NCBI GenBank assembly: GCA_016873225.1
Contig: VGXS01000026.1
Span: 1 to 57,163 of the forward strand
Source of the DNA: Planctomycetota bacterium
GTDB lineage: Bacteria > Planctomycetota > Planctomycetia > Gemmatales > Gemmataceae
Direction: 5' to 3'
DNA: 57,163 bases
Shown here: piece after piece, positions 1 to 7,549 of the stretch
How positions within the stretch are numbered: position 1 is the stretch's first letter
Layout of the letters: each line of letters starts with the position of its first letter
Program-made: the position numbers and the translations under genes
Notes under the pieces: generated by a model
The model's input: only the letters and a program-made list of their open reading frames with translations
Database searches by the model: none
What the model was told of the DNA's origin: nothing

Positions 1-244
1 TATCCATCACATCCGTCATGCTTCCCTTTCGGACCCTGACCAGCGACACCCGCTTTTCACCATCCTCAACCTGCAATTTGATGTCATAATCGAGGATATG
101 ACGACTGCACCAAAGCTCCTTTGCCGCCTGAAGTTCTTTTTTCGATAGTTGCCGCCGGTTGGCATACATCCACGGAATGAATGCCGCTGCCAGGCCGGCG
201 ACTGCCAAGGCGAGGAAATACCAGCGCGCCGCGATTGGATTCAA
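1..244 (-). CDS. Membrane-anchored protein, DUF6174-like, C-terminus cut by window edge
   Basis: About 81 N-terminal residues are present and the rest lies beyond the left edge. A TTG start overlaps the TGA stop of the upstream glycosyltransferase-like gene (CATTGA), pointing to translational coupling. Residues about 8-28 form one hydrophobic membrane segment ending near FIPWMYANRR. After it come a short Trp/Cys stretch (LWCSRHILDYDI) and a strand pattern with VRVRKG, which resembles the small DUF6174 fold, but the match is by pattern only. It is the third gene of a minus-strand operon after hpt and the glycosyltransferase-like gene. The ordinary coding character of the translation makes the gene convincing; its function is not known. 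Confidence 0.6.
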   Translation of the reverse strand, partial: MNPIAARWYFLALAVAGLAAAFIPWMYANRRQLSKKELQAAKELWCSRHILDYDIKLQVEDGEKRVSLVRVRKGSMTDVMD

Positions 245-1137
245 TGAGCCACTTCCCGGTAAACCTTGACCAAATCGCCCACCAGAAGGTCATGATTGTC
301 GGGCGTTTCAAGCATCCGTTCTTGAGCAAATGGCGCATGCCGTTGCCAATCCAGGAATTTTCTTGCCAAGCCAGTCCGGTCACGCCAATGAATCTCCCGG
401 TCATTGGCGGGCCACTTAACTGATTCGTCCGGTCTCCCCGTGAGCCAGGCCACCCTTAACCCGGCAGCCACGGCATGAGCCGACAATTCAATGGTCCTGC
501 GATCAGGATAAGCCAGGATCAAGCCTTGAAGCCGGCCTGAATCAAAAGCCTCCGCGCTCGAGATGGTTGCGATGCCCTTGTCTGCGCCAACCGATTTGGC
601 AAAACGCCTTAGATTGTTTTTTTCAATCCCTTCGCCCAGCGCCAATCGCATATTCGGCATGACCTGCCTGGCAATTTCAAATGACCAAACCACCGACTCT
701 CCGTGGCTCGGAGCGTATTGGCCGCTGTCAAATCCGATCATGTCCCCAATCTCAGCATGAACCAATGCCGCCCTCGTATGGATTGGCCAGCTCAGATCTT
801 TATCTGCTCCCCAGCCAACACGCCTCACTTTTGGAAAGATCCAATTCCCTCGGGTGTTCCCGTCAATCCCTGCGTCGAAAACAACCGACTTGCACCCACG
901 CATCATGCAAACGGCCGCCCACGCCGAGAATGTGTCAAAAGCATGCACAATATCGGGCTGAACCCGCTTCGATTGCCACCAACAATGCCCGATGCGCTCC
1001 GGCAGACTGAGGTTCCTTTGAAAAATCGGGGCATCAAGGGAAAAACCTTCCAGTCCGAGTTTCCTCGCCAAACGGGGAGCCAAGTGCATGGATAGCCATT
1101 GTTCACCGGGCGGAAGCAGCCAAAGAACTTTTTTCAT
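241..1137 (-). CDS. Glycosyltransferase-like protein (GT4/GT-B-like)
   Basis: A 298-residue cytoplasmic protein that looks like a reduced GT-B glycosyltransferase. The N-terminus MKKVLWLLPPGEQW is a typical first Rossmann strand and loop. PDIVHAFDTFSAWAAV near residue 60 is the usual 'D-hVHahd' strand of GT4 donors. The C-terminal half has GLILAYPDRRTIELSAHAVAAGLRVAWLTG, in the place where the nucleotide-sugar domain sits, but the E-x7-E donor motif is not clear. Its ATG overlaps the end of hpt by four bases and its stop overlaps the next start, so the three genes are one transcript. Substrate unknown. It is shorter than usual GT4 enzymes (350-400 residues), so it may be a degenerate or non-catalytic homologue. 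Confidence 0.6.
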   Translation of the reverse strand: MKKVLWLLPPGEQWLSMHLAPRLARKLGLEGFSLDAPIFQRNLSLPERIGHCWWQSKRVQPDIVHAFDTFSAWAAVCMMRGCKSVVFDAGIDGNTRGNWIFPKVRRVGWGADKDLSWPIHTRAALVHAEIGDMIGFDSGQYAPSHGESVVWSFEIARQVMPNMRLALGEGIEKNNLRRFAKSVGADKGIATISSAEAFDSGRLQGLILAYPDRRTIELSAHAVAAGLRVAWLTGRPDESVKWPANDREIHWRDRTGLARKFLDWQRHAPFAQERMLETPDNHDLLVGDLVKVYREVAH

Positions 1138-1703
1138 TCTCCCGGATTCCTAGCCAGCCATCGTTCGGCTAGCGCCCTTGGACCTAAACACTCATCTCCG
1201 GGTTCAAGGCAGGCGATGTGGGGAAGGTTCCTGAATTCACCGGCCCAATCAAGGCCGTATCCAACGACAAACTGGTCGGGACATTCAAAGCCGACCCAAT
1301 CCGGTCGCCAGCCATCGGCTGATTTCCCGGGTTTGCAAAGAAGTGCCGCCGTCGCTAGGTCGGCGCAATGCCTGTGGCGCAACATTCCAGCCAATCCAAC
1401 CAAGGTTCTTCCCGTTTCACAGATTTCATCAAGCAGAAGAACCGATTTGCCGGCGACATCGGGTAACATGGTTGAATCGATCCTCAATTCGCCAGAGTGC
1501 ATTCCTTCGCCATAACTACTGGCCTTTATGGTACATACGGAAACGAGGCCCATCATTCGCCTTGATACATCCGCGAGGAGATAGATGGCTCCGTCCATGA
1601 TCCCGATCAGGACGACGGATTTCTTCTCGAATCGTTGGGATGACCAAACGGCTAGCTGATCAACAAGGCTGGCGATCTGGCTGGATTCCAAAAGAACGCG
1701 CAT
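1134..1703 (-). CDS. hpt: Hypoxanthine phosphoribosyltransferase
   Basis: A purine-salvage enzyme that joins hypoxanthine or guanine to PRPP to give IMP or GMP in the cytoplasm. The 189-residue length is normal for the family. Diagnostic motifs are the PRPP loop VLLLDEICETGRTL (family form V-D-D/E-I-x-D/E-TG-x-T) and the C-terminal nucleotide-binding stretch CPDQFVVGYGLDWAGEFRN, close to the classical PD-x-FVVGYGLDY-x-x-x-x-RNLP. The early loop contains SSYGEGMHSGEL, where the active-site S-Y pair is expected. I chose the ATG with AGGAA six bases upstream over a TTG eight codons earlier. It heads a minus-strand operon and is divergent from lptB, with about 110 bases between them. Confidence 0.88.
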   Translation of the reverse strand: MRVLLESSQIASLVDQLAVWSSQRFEKKSVVLIGIMDGAIYLLADVSRRMMGLVSVCTIKASSYGEGMHSGELRIDSTMLPDVAGKSVLLLDEICETGRTLVGLAGMLRHRHCADLATAALLCKPGKSADGWRPDWVGFECPDQFVVGYGLDWAGEFRNLPHIACLEPGDECLGPRALAERWLARNPGE

Positions 1704-1815
1704 GGAAAATTCCTGACATACGGACAACCGTTTGTGGCGGCGTTCGCCTTGTTCCCGGGTTTTGATCCAAGGTATAGCACAACTTCTATTTGACGATCAT
1801 CTGGCGGAGATTTCG

Positions 1816-2910
1816 ATGGCAATACTCGAGGTTCAGGAACTCGTCAAATTTTATGGCAGCCGGAAGGTCGTCGATGGCGTCAGTTTCAAGGTTGATATTG
1901 GCGAAGTTGTTGGACTGCTTGGCCCCAACGGCGCGGGAAAAACCACAAGTTTCCGCATGACAACCGGCCAGGTGACTCCCAATGGTGGCAAGGTAATCTT
2001 CGACGGAAAGGATGTCACCACCCTGCCGATGTTCAAGCGCGCCAGGCTCGGCATGGGCTACTTGGCTCAGGAAACCAGCGTGTTTCGCAAGCTTTCGGTC
2101 GAACAGAACATTCATGCGATCCTTGAAGCCCAACCGATCCACCGGACCCTCGGCAGAAAACTGACCCGACAGGAGAGGATCGACGCCTGCGACAAGGTCC
2201 TGGAGCAGTTCAGCCTTTCACACCTGAAGAAAAACAACGCCGCCCGGCTTTCTGGTGGCGAGAAAAGAAGGCTGGAGATCGCCCGCTGCCTAGTCTGCGA
2301 CCCGCTTCTCATCCTGCTTGACGAACCGTTCGCTGGGATCGACCCCCAGACGATCCAGGACATTCAGCAAATCGTCCGGGGCTTGCGCGGGCAAGGCATC
2401 GGTGTCCTGGTCACCGACCACCGGGTCCGTGAAATTTTGACAATTACAGACCGTAGCTATCTGATTAAAAAGGGTAATGTCGTCACGCATGGTACCCCGC
2501 AGGAACTTGTCCGTGATCCCATCGCCATCCGGGAATACCTGGGCAACAGCTTCTCGGACGATCCGTTTGGCCTTTCCCGCTCGGGTGATGAGGCGGTGCG
2601 CGGCATGCAGGCGATAAGCGGAATGCGCTCGAATCCTCCGCTTCAGGAACATTTCAACCGCTTGCTCGACCAGTTGCGGACTCCCGATGGAGCCGCCGCC
2701 GCTAGAGAAATCTTGGCCATGGGAATGGCTGCGGTCCCCGGACTGCTCGATGCCATGGAAAAACGAGAGGTGGACATGCGAAGGGTGTGCTGGGAGTTGC
2801 TCAAGCGCGTCCACCCCAACCCTGGAGATTATGATCCATCGGCGCCTGAAATCGCCCGGTTGGAACAGGTTCGCTCCATGAGGGTTTCACTTCCACGACT
2901 GGCAGGATGA
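1816..2910 (+). CDS. lptB: LPS export ABC ATPase LptB with C-terminal extension
   Basis: The cytoplasmic ATPase of the lipopolysaccharide export (Lpt) machine. Residues 1-245 match LptB closely: Walker A GPNGAGKTTSF, the YLAQETSVFRKLSVEQNI segment typical of LptB, signature LSGGEKRRLEIAR, Walker B LLDEPFAGIDP and switch TDHRVREIL, ending with IAIREYLGNSF. The start is the ATG preceded by GGAGA six bases away; an in-frame upstream extension lacks a ribosome site. Ordinary LptB ends near residue 240, whereas this one runs to 364. The extra part (about 250-364) is mostly helical, with AAAAREILAMGMAAVPGLL and MRRVCWELL, suggesting two HEAT-like helix pairs. No lptC, lptA or lptFG is in view. Confidence 0.9.
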   Translation: MAILEVQELVKFYGSRKVVDGVSFKVDIGEVVGLLGPNGAGKTTSFRMTTGQVTPNGGKVIFDGKDVTTLPMFKRARLGMGYLAQETSVFRKLSVEQNIHAILEAQPIHRTLGRKLTRQERIDACDKVLEQFSLSHLKKNNAARLSGGEKRRLEIARCLVCDPLLILLDEPFAGIDPQTIQDIQQIVRGLRGQGIGVLVTDHRVREILTITDRSYLIKKGNVVTHGTPQELVRDPIAIREYLGNSFSDDPFGLSRSGDEAVRGMQAISGMRSNPPLQEHFNRLLDQLRTPDGAAAAREILAMGMAAVPGLLDAMEKREVDMRRVCWELLKRVHPNPGDYDPSAPEIARLEQVRSMRVSLPRLAG

Positions 2911-2923
2911 ATGGAGCCACCGT

Positions 2924-3409
2924 ATGCCGACAACCATTGCCGAGTTGGTTGAGTCTTATCTCAAGGGGCCCGCGGATCTCAGGCGTCATGTGGCCGGAAT
3001 GACCAGGGAGCAGATGCTGGAAAGGCCGGTTCCCGGCAAGTGGTCCACGCTTGAGGTCATAGCCCACATCGCGGACTTCGAACCCATTTTGGCTGACCGG
3101 GTGAAAAGAACCATCGCGCTGACCGAACCAACCCTTTTGGCCGCTGATGAAAATCAGTTTGTCATCGCCTTGGCTTACCACGAACGGGATGCCGAGGATG
3201 AACTCCGGCTCATTGAATTGACCCGCAGCCAACTTGCCAGAATCCTCCTAAAGCTCCCGGAAACCATCCTCACGCGAAAGGGGATTCATAGCATCAAGGG
3301 TCCCAAAACAGTCGAGGAACTGATGCGCATGGTCAGCGGACACATTGGCAGCCATCTGCCGCATATCAACGAAAAGCGAAAAGCCTTGGGGCTTTCCGTC
3401 GTGGCGTGA
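2924..3409 (+). CDS. DinB-like metal-dependent helical-bundle protein
   Basis: A 161-residue protein of the DinB/YfiT superfamily, four-helix bundles that carry a three-histidine metal site; members include thiol transferases and many proteins of unknown role. It shows the N-terminal helix LVESYLKGPADLRR, the characteristic GKWSTLEVIAHIADFE around residue 48 (first metal His), and SGHIGSHLPHINEKRKALG near the end, which supplies the other histidines. GGAG lies eight bases before the ATG. It follows lptB by 13 bases and is probably co-transcribed. It converges on a minus-strand gene with only one base between the two stop codons. The reaction cannot be inferred from the sequence. Confidence 0.8.
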   Translation: MPTTIAELVESYLKGPADLRRHVAGMTREQMLERPVPGKWSTLEVIAHIADFEPILADRVKRTIALTEPTLLAADENQFVIALAYHERDAEDELRLIELTRSQLARILLKLPETILTRKGIHSIKGPKTVEELMRMVSGHIGSHLPHINEKRKALGLSVVA

Positions 3410-3410
3410 C

Positions 3411-3995
3411 TCAGGCCGCCCTTGAGCCACTGCCAAGTTTCCGAGCCTCGAGCATGGCTTCCTGCGCGCGTTGGAAGGGGTCGATTAGGTCGATTCGTGA
3501 AGGCAGGGCTTCAAAAATTGAGGCAATCCTTGCCTCCAGTGATTCATTTGGTTGCTTGACATAGACCCTTGCCATGCCATCAGGCAATCCCCCGACTTCA
3601 CTAAGGGAAGCGCCAGCAATGCCCCGTCGATCAACAAAGACAACCGGGGTTTCCAATCCCGGCTGCATGTCCAATCCGAGTGGGTGATCGGTAAGGATCA
3701 TGTGGGGAACCAAGGGACCCTTATCCAGAAGAGCCTTGCCAATAAGCTCGGAAACGATGTGGCTTTCCAGGGTTGAACCGTAAAGAATCTGCTGGACTTT
3801 GCTGGGGTTGACGGAGGTCGTCATGCGAAATTCGAGGGGTCTTCCCCATGAGTTGGTCACAAGCAGGGCGCCAAGATAGCCTTGCTCAACGGTGATGGCC
3901 ATGAAACCCAGAATCCACCCCCCTGATGGTTGCTGGATAACCTGAGACGAAGTTGATTGCCCGTCAGCCACGGTCGGCTCCTTAAATCCACTCAT
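3411..3995 (-). CDS. Conserved hypothetical protein
   Basis: About 194 residues, probably cytoplasmic, with no signal peptide at the chosen start MSGFKEPTV. The core WILGFMAITVEQGYLGALLVTNSWGRPLEFRMTT-type region (described here only in pieces: GYLGALLVTN, GRPLEFRMTT, QQILYGSTLE) is of a kind I associate with unnamed planctomycete proteins. It then has alternating strands (MILTDHPLGLDMQPG, TPVVFVDRRGIAG). The longer reading frame reaching 4139 is less protein-like and has no ribosome site. No catalytic motif is recognised, and the 259 bases upstream hold no other gene. Function unknown; coding status is supported by the orderly strand-helix pattern. Confidence 0.62.
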   Translation of the reverse strand: MSGFKEPTVADGQSTSSQVIQQPSGGWILGFMAITVEQGYLGALLVTNSWGRPLEFRMTTSVNPSKVQQILYGSTLESHIVSELIGKALLDKGPLVPHMILTDHPLGLDMQPGLETPVVFVDRRGIAGASLSEVGGLPDGMARVYVKQPNESLEARIASIFEALPSRIDLIDPFQRAQEAMLEARKLGSGSRAA

Positions 3996-4166
3996 GGCGT
4001 GCCGGGATCGATCAAAAAATGCGATCCAAGGGAGAGACCGGCATGCCCACGATCGTCCATTCGGGAAACCGGTGAAAGCGACTTGAGGTGGCCGCGAGAC
4101 TCCACGGGCATTGCTGTCATCCCGGTGGAGTGTTGGCATGATTTGGTCACCCCGGACGAGAATGCA

Positions 4167-4230
4167 GCCAAGGCAGACATTGGCGATCGGGGCGGCAATT
4201 CCGAGTTTGCCAAGACGACTGCCTTGGCAA
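4167..4230 (+). promoter_or_regulatory. Two mutually exclusive hairpins upstream of rlmN
   Basis: The segment GCCTTGGCAA at 4221-4230 can pair in two ways. With 4219-4220 it completes CTGCCTTGGC, a perfect 10-bp partner of GCCAAGGCAG at 4167-4176. Alternatively, CTTGGCAA at 4223-4230 forms a perfect 8-bp stem with TTGCCAAG at 4207-4214 and an 8-nt loop. The rlmN start is 25 bases downstream. No U-run follows, so intrinsic attenuation is not obvious. The pairing is read from the sequence; the regulatory role is inference. Confidence 0.35.
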
Positions 4231-4254
4231 TGGCCGGCAGGCTAAAATCAAATC

Positions 4255-5343
4255 ATGAAAAAACTTCCTCTGGTGATAGATCCAGTGAACCCTGGGGCCC
4301 TCGAGTTGGGCCATGAATCGCTCAAATCGCTTTTGTCAGGGTTGGATTCCAATGCCGTTCTCCGCGCCCGCCAGTTGGAACGCTGGATTCTTCAAGGGCG
4401 CGCCACGAAATTCGAGGATATGTCCGACTTGCCAGCCCAGTTGCGGTCAATTCTCCCTTTAAAGTTGGTTCCTCTCACCTGTTCGGTGGCTCATGGATCA
4501 ACTGCCTTGGACGGCACGCGGAAATTGTTAATCAAGCTTGCTGATTCCCATACCGTTGAAACGGTCCTGATGTTTGAAGATGACCGGCGCACGGTCTGCA
4601 TTTCAACTCAAGTCGGCTGCGGAATGGGCTGCACATTTTGCGCCAGCGGCATCGCCGGGGTGGCGAGAAACCTCAAATCCCATGAAATCCTTGAACAACT
4701 CCTTCTCGCAAGGAACGAATTGCCCGCATCGGAGAGAATCACCCATGTTGTCGTCATGGGAATGGGCGAACCGATGGCCAACTTGGCTAATCTGCTTGAG
4801 GCCCTGTCCATCGCCACAAGTCCGAAAGGTTTGGGCATTTCAGCCCGGAATGTCACGATTTCCACAGTTGGCATTCCGGGAAAAATCCTGGAACTGGCGG
4901 AATCAGGTCGAAAATATCATCTCGCCATCTCCCTCCACGCTCCCGAGGATGCTCTTCGAAGCCGCCTGATGCCAACGAATGAAAAAACTGGCATTCAAGC
5001 GATTCTCGAAGCAGCGGGGGAGTTCTTCACAAAAACAGGGCGCCAAGTCACATATGAGTACATCCTCCTTGGCGGCGTCAATGACCGCCAGGAGGATGCC
5101 GAGTCCCTGGGAAAGCTTTTGGAGGGAAGAAAAGCTCATGTGAATCTCATCCCCTTCAACCCGGTGGATGGGTTACCATGGAATCGGCCCGACAATGAAG
5201 CTATTGCGCGGTTCCGCCAATCACTGGAAAAACGCAGGGTTTCAGCCTCGGTTCGAAAGCGCAAGGGAGCCGACATCGACGCTGCCTGCGGACAATTGAG
5301 GCGAAGGCACGAGGCGCCCAAGGCTAAATGGCCAAGCAGTTGA
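4255..5343 (+). CDS. rlmN: Dual-specificity 23S rRNA/tRNA adenine-C2 methyltransferase RlmN
   Basis: A radical-SAM enzyme that methylates C2 of A2503 in 23S rRNA and A37 in some tRNAs. The radical-SAM cluster motif is clear in CGMGCTFCASGIAGVARNL near residue 120 (C-x3-C-x2-C). Further family landmarks are VVMGMGEPMAN, ISTVGIPG, LAISLHAPED, YEYILLGGVND and LIPFNP. The C-terminal DIDAACGQL supplies the second catalytic cysteine that carries the methyl group. At 362 residues it has the usual length. The ATG has no strong Shine-Dalgarno but sits directly before the MKKLPLVID start. It stands alone between a minus-strand gene and the sigma operon, which begins 28 bases after its stop. Confidence 0.95.
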   Translation: MKKLPLVIDPVNPGALELGHESLKSLLSGLDSNAVLRARQLERWILQGRATKFEDMSDLPAQLRSILPLKLVPLTCSVAHGSTALDGTRKLLIKLADSHTVETVLMFEDDRRTVCISTQVGCGMGCTFCASGIAGVARNLKSHEILEQLLLARNELPASERITHVVVMGMGEPMANLANLLEALSIATSPKGLGISARNVTISTVGIPGKILELAESGRKYHLAISLHAPEDALRSRLMPTNEKTGIQAILEAAGEFFTKTGRQVTYEYILLGGVNDRQEDAESLGKLLEGRKAHVNLIPFNPVDGLPWNRPDNEAIARFRQSLEKRRVSASVRKRKGADIDAACGQLRRRHEAPKAKWPSS

Positions 5344-5371
5344 GCAGACCTGCCGGGGGAGACCGGGGATC

Positions 5372-6022
5372 ATGCCAGCCATCAGCGAGTCGAGTGCGCG
5401 CCTATCGGTGCTAGACCCCGATGTGGCCCTGATGCTCGAGGTGCGGGATGGGTCGCCCGAAGCGTTCGCCAGACTCATGGAAAAACATCAGGCCAGGTTG
5501 CTGGGAGTCCTGGTCAATTGGTCAGGAGACCGCCAGGAAGCCGAGGACCTCGCGCAGGAGGTTTTCCTTCGCGTGTACCAAACCCGGGCAAAATACAGGG
5601 CAACGGCCCGTTTCAACACATGGCTGTACACGATCGCGAGCAACCTGCTGCGCAACCACAAGCGCGACAGCAGGCTTCGCAAGGCGGCGTCCCCGCTGCC
5701 TGTCAGCGAATCGGGCGCGATTGGCCCGCTCCGCCATCTGAGTTCCGCCGATGGCGGCAGGCAGGAATCTTCCGCCGATTCGCCGGACGGTGAGGAATTG
5801 GCAAAGGCGGTGCGGAACGCGGTTGCCGGCCTTCAGGAAAGGCAGCGGCTCGCGGTCCTGCTCAACAAATTCGAAGATATGTCCTACACGCAAATATCAG
5901 AAATCATGAACCTTTCGGAAAAGGCCGTCAAGTCGCTGCTGGCGCGGGCCAGGGCCAACCTCAGGGAAGCGCTTGAGCCCATCATCTCGCCGACATCCGG
6001 TGAAAGGCGGGCGAAACCATGA
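5372..6022 (+). CDS. ECF-type RNA polymerase sigma factor
   Basis: A 216-residue alternative sigma factor that directs RNA polymerase to stress or envelope regulons. Region 2 is seen as AEDLAQEVFLRVYQTRAKY followed by FNTWLYTIASNLLRNHKR, the standard -10-recognition helices. Region 4 is seen as RQRLAVLLNKFEDMSYTQISEIM plus KAVKSLLARARANLRE, the -35-recognition helix-turn-helix. The linker between them (about residues 105-150) is Gly/Ser-rich. GGGGA precedes the ATG. Its stop overlaps the anti-sigma start in ATGA, so sigma and anti-sigma are made together. Which ECF group it belongs to and its target promoters cannot be told from here. Confidence 0.93.
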   Translation: MPAISESSARLSVLDPDVALMLEVRDGSPEAFARLMEKHQARLLGVLVNWSGDRQEAEDLAQEVFLRVYQTRAKYRATARFNTWLYTIASNLLRNHKRDSRLRKAASPLPVSESGAIGPLRHLSSADGGRQESSADSPDGEELAKAVRNAVAGLQERQRLAVLLNKFEDMSYTQISEIMNLSEKAVKSLLARARANLREALEPIISPTSGERRAKP

Positions 6023-6522
6023 CATCCCCGGATCCTGATGCAACATCGAAGGCCGAAAGGATCAGCGCCTGGATCGACGGAGAACTTTCCGAGGACGCGA
6101 AGGATCGCTTCGGGGAGGAAATGGGCAAGGATCCATCCCTCAGGCTTGAAGCGGACCTCACCAAGGCGGCTTGGGACCTTCTCAGTCACCTGCCAAAGCC
6201 TGAGCCGAATCCTTCCTTGACACAGAAAACCATGACGCTCCTCCAATTCGGGGAATTGGGCGTCGCCTCCAACACATCAGCAAAAAAGGCCGGCCAGTCG
6301 GCGATCGTCATGATTGGCTTGTGGTGGACGGGGCTGGTGATGCTGCTTTTGGGATCTTTCTTTGCGACAAGGGCCATGACTGGAATCCATTCCCGTACGA
6401 CAGACTCGAAAGAGCCATTTTTCTGGCTCGATACCGCCTCTGTCAGGCCGGAAATCCGATCGGACACGGAATTTCTCAAATGGCTTGCCGCGCCGGACCG
6501 TTTCGGGAGTCCGGAACCATGA
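6019..6522 (+). CDS. Membrane anti-sigma factor
   Basis: A 167-residue single-pass protein that should hold the preceding sigma factor at the membrane. The N-terminal region ERISAWIDGELSEDAKDRF is the typical anti-sigma helix pattern (h-S-x-x-hDGEL). There is no H-x3-C-x2-C zinc motif, so it is the zinc-free type. A transmembrane stretch IGLWWTGLVMLLLGSFFA sits near residues 99-116, leaving about 50 residues outside. It overlaps the sigma gene by four bases and the following gene by four bases. No protease site can be seen by eye. The role as anti-sigma is inferred from position, the DGEL motif and topology. Confidence 0.8.
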   Translation: MTSPDPDATSKAERISAWIDGELSEDAKDRFGEEMGKDPSLRLEADLTKAAWDLLSHLPKPEPNPSLTQKTMTLLQFGELGVASNTSAKKAGQSAIVMIGLWWTGLVMLLLGSFFATRAMTGIHSRTTDSKEPFFWLDTASVRPEIRSDTEFLKWLAAPDRFGSPEP

Positions 6523-7496
6523 GTCCCGTCAATTCGCCCGCCATCTGGCTGGGACCGCTGGCCGTGATCGCCGTTTCAAACATGTGTGCCGTCGTTTTGT
6601 GCGCCTGGCCCGTTCCGGCCTCGGTGCTCAAGAATATCGCCATGCAGCGCGCGGCCGAAGGCAACCATCCATTGGCGCCCACGGGACATGAGACCCAATG
6701 GGCGGAATCAGAGGGCTGGCTTGACGGGTTGAATGATACCGGTCGTCGCCAAGCCATCAAAGCCTTGCGCGCATTCGAGTCATGGCTTCGGGAAAAGCCG
6801 GATTCTTTCCAATCCAGGCTGATGGCGCTGAATTCAAGGGAAAGGGAGGACCTGATCACGCGCACAAGACAGCGGGAACAGGAAGGGCCTCTGTCCGGCC
6901 TTATACACCCTTCCATCGCCTCTGAACCTTGGTTCGACGAGGCCCGCGAATTTCTTTCCATCAAACTGCTTCCAAGGCTCGATGAGTCGGAACTCATGGA
7001 GTTGGAGAAAGCCGCTTCTGGAGAGAGAAAAAACTGGCTGACATGCTTTGCCAGGTTGGCCCATGATCATATTCACCTTCCCCAAGGACCCACCAGCGTC
7101 ACGGGCATCAAGGATTTACCTTCCCCTTGGAAAAGTGCGTTCGAAAAACTCGATCCCACATCCCGGAAAAGGCTGGAAGCCTTGGAAGGGCGATGGCCGG
7201 ATTTCGCAATATCGCTTTACTCTTCCGTTATCGAGGCGCGACAATCAGTTCCACAGGAAACCTTGGGCCCATGCCGCTGGGAGGAAATGCCAGGACCGTG
7301 GATCGCGGCCCTTCAACCCAAGGGGTTTCCCGGCTTGGCGAATATGGAACGGAACAGGCTGCAACCTCATGAAGGCCAATGGCCCGCTTATCCCAGGCAA
7401 GTCCTTGAATCCCTCAGGAGGCGAGCCGTCAGTCTGCCCGCCATTCGCTTGCCCGGCCCAACCTTGGTCTGGCGACAAGCTTTTGATTCCCGGTGA
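6519..7496 (+). CDS. Membrane-anchored protein of the sigma/anti-sigma operon
   Basis: A 325-residue protein I do not recognise. It begins MSPVNSPAIWLGPLAVIAVSN, a hydrophobic anchor or uncleaved signal, followed by a charged, mainly helical body with several Trp-containing repeats of the type 'FESWLREKP', 'RWPDFAISLYSSV' and 'GQWPAYPRQVL'. The start is the ATG that overlaps the anti-sigma stop in ATGA; an upstream in-frame extension lies inside the anti-sigma gene. As the third member of a coupled operon it could sense a signal, modulate the anti-sigma factor or be a main target. The body looks related in composition to heavy-metal-resistance/periplasmic helical sensors, but no motif proves this. 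Confidence 0.75.
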   Translation: MSPVNSPAIWLGPLAVIAVSNMCAVVLCAWPVPASVLKNIAMQRAAEGNHPLAPTGHETQWAESEGWLDGLNDTGRRQAIKALRAFESWLREKPDSFQSRLMALNSREREDLITRTRQREQEGPLSGLIHPSIASEPWFDEAREFLSIKLLPRLDESELMELEKAASGERKNWLTCFARLAHDHIHLPQGPTSVTGIKDLPSPWKSAFEKLDPTSRKRLEALEGRWPDFAISLYSSVIEARQSVPQETLGPCRWEEMPGPWIAALQPKGFPGLANMERNRLQPHEGQWPAYPRQVLESLRRRAVSLPAIRLPGPTLVWRQAFDSR

Positions 7497-7549
7497 GTTT
7501 CTGTCCCCTTGCAATTGACCAAGGGTTGCGCATCCAGAAGGATGAATTC

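Noticed and set aside
7497..7549. Metal riboswitch (yybP-ykoY type) before the metal transporter
   Set aside because: Only 53 bases separate the genes and no paired elements of that class are seen.
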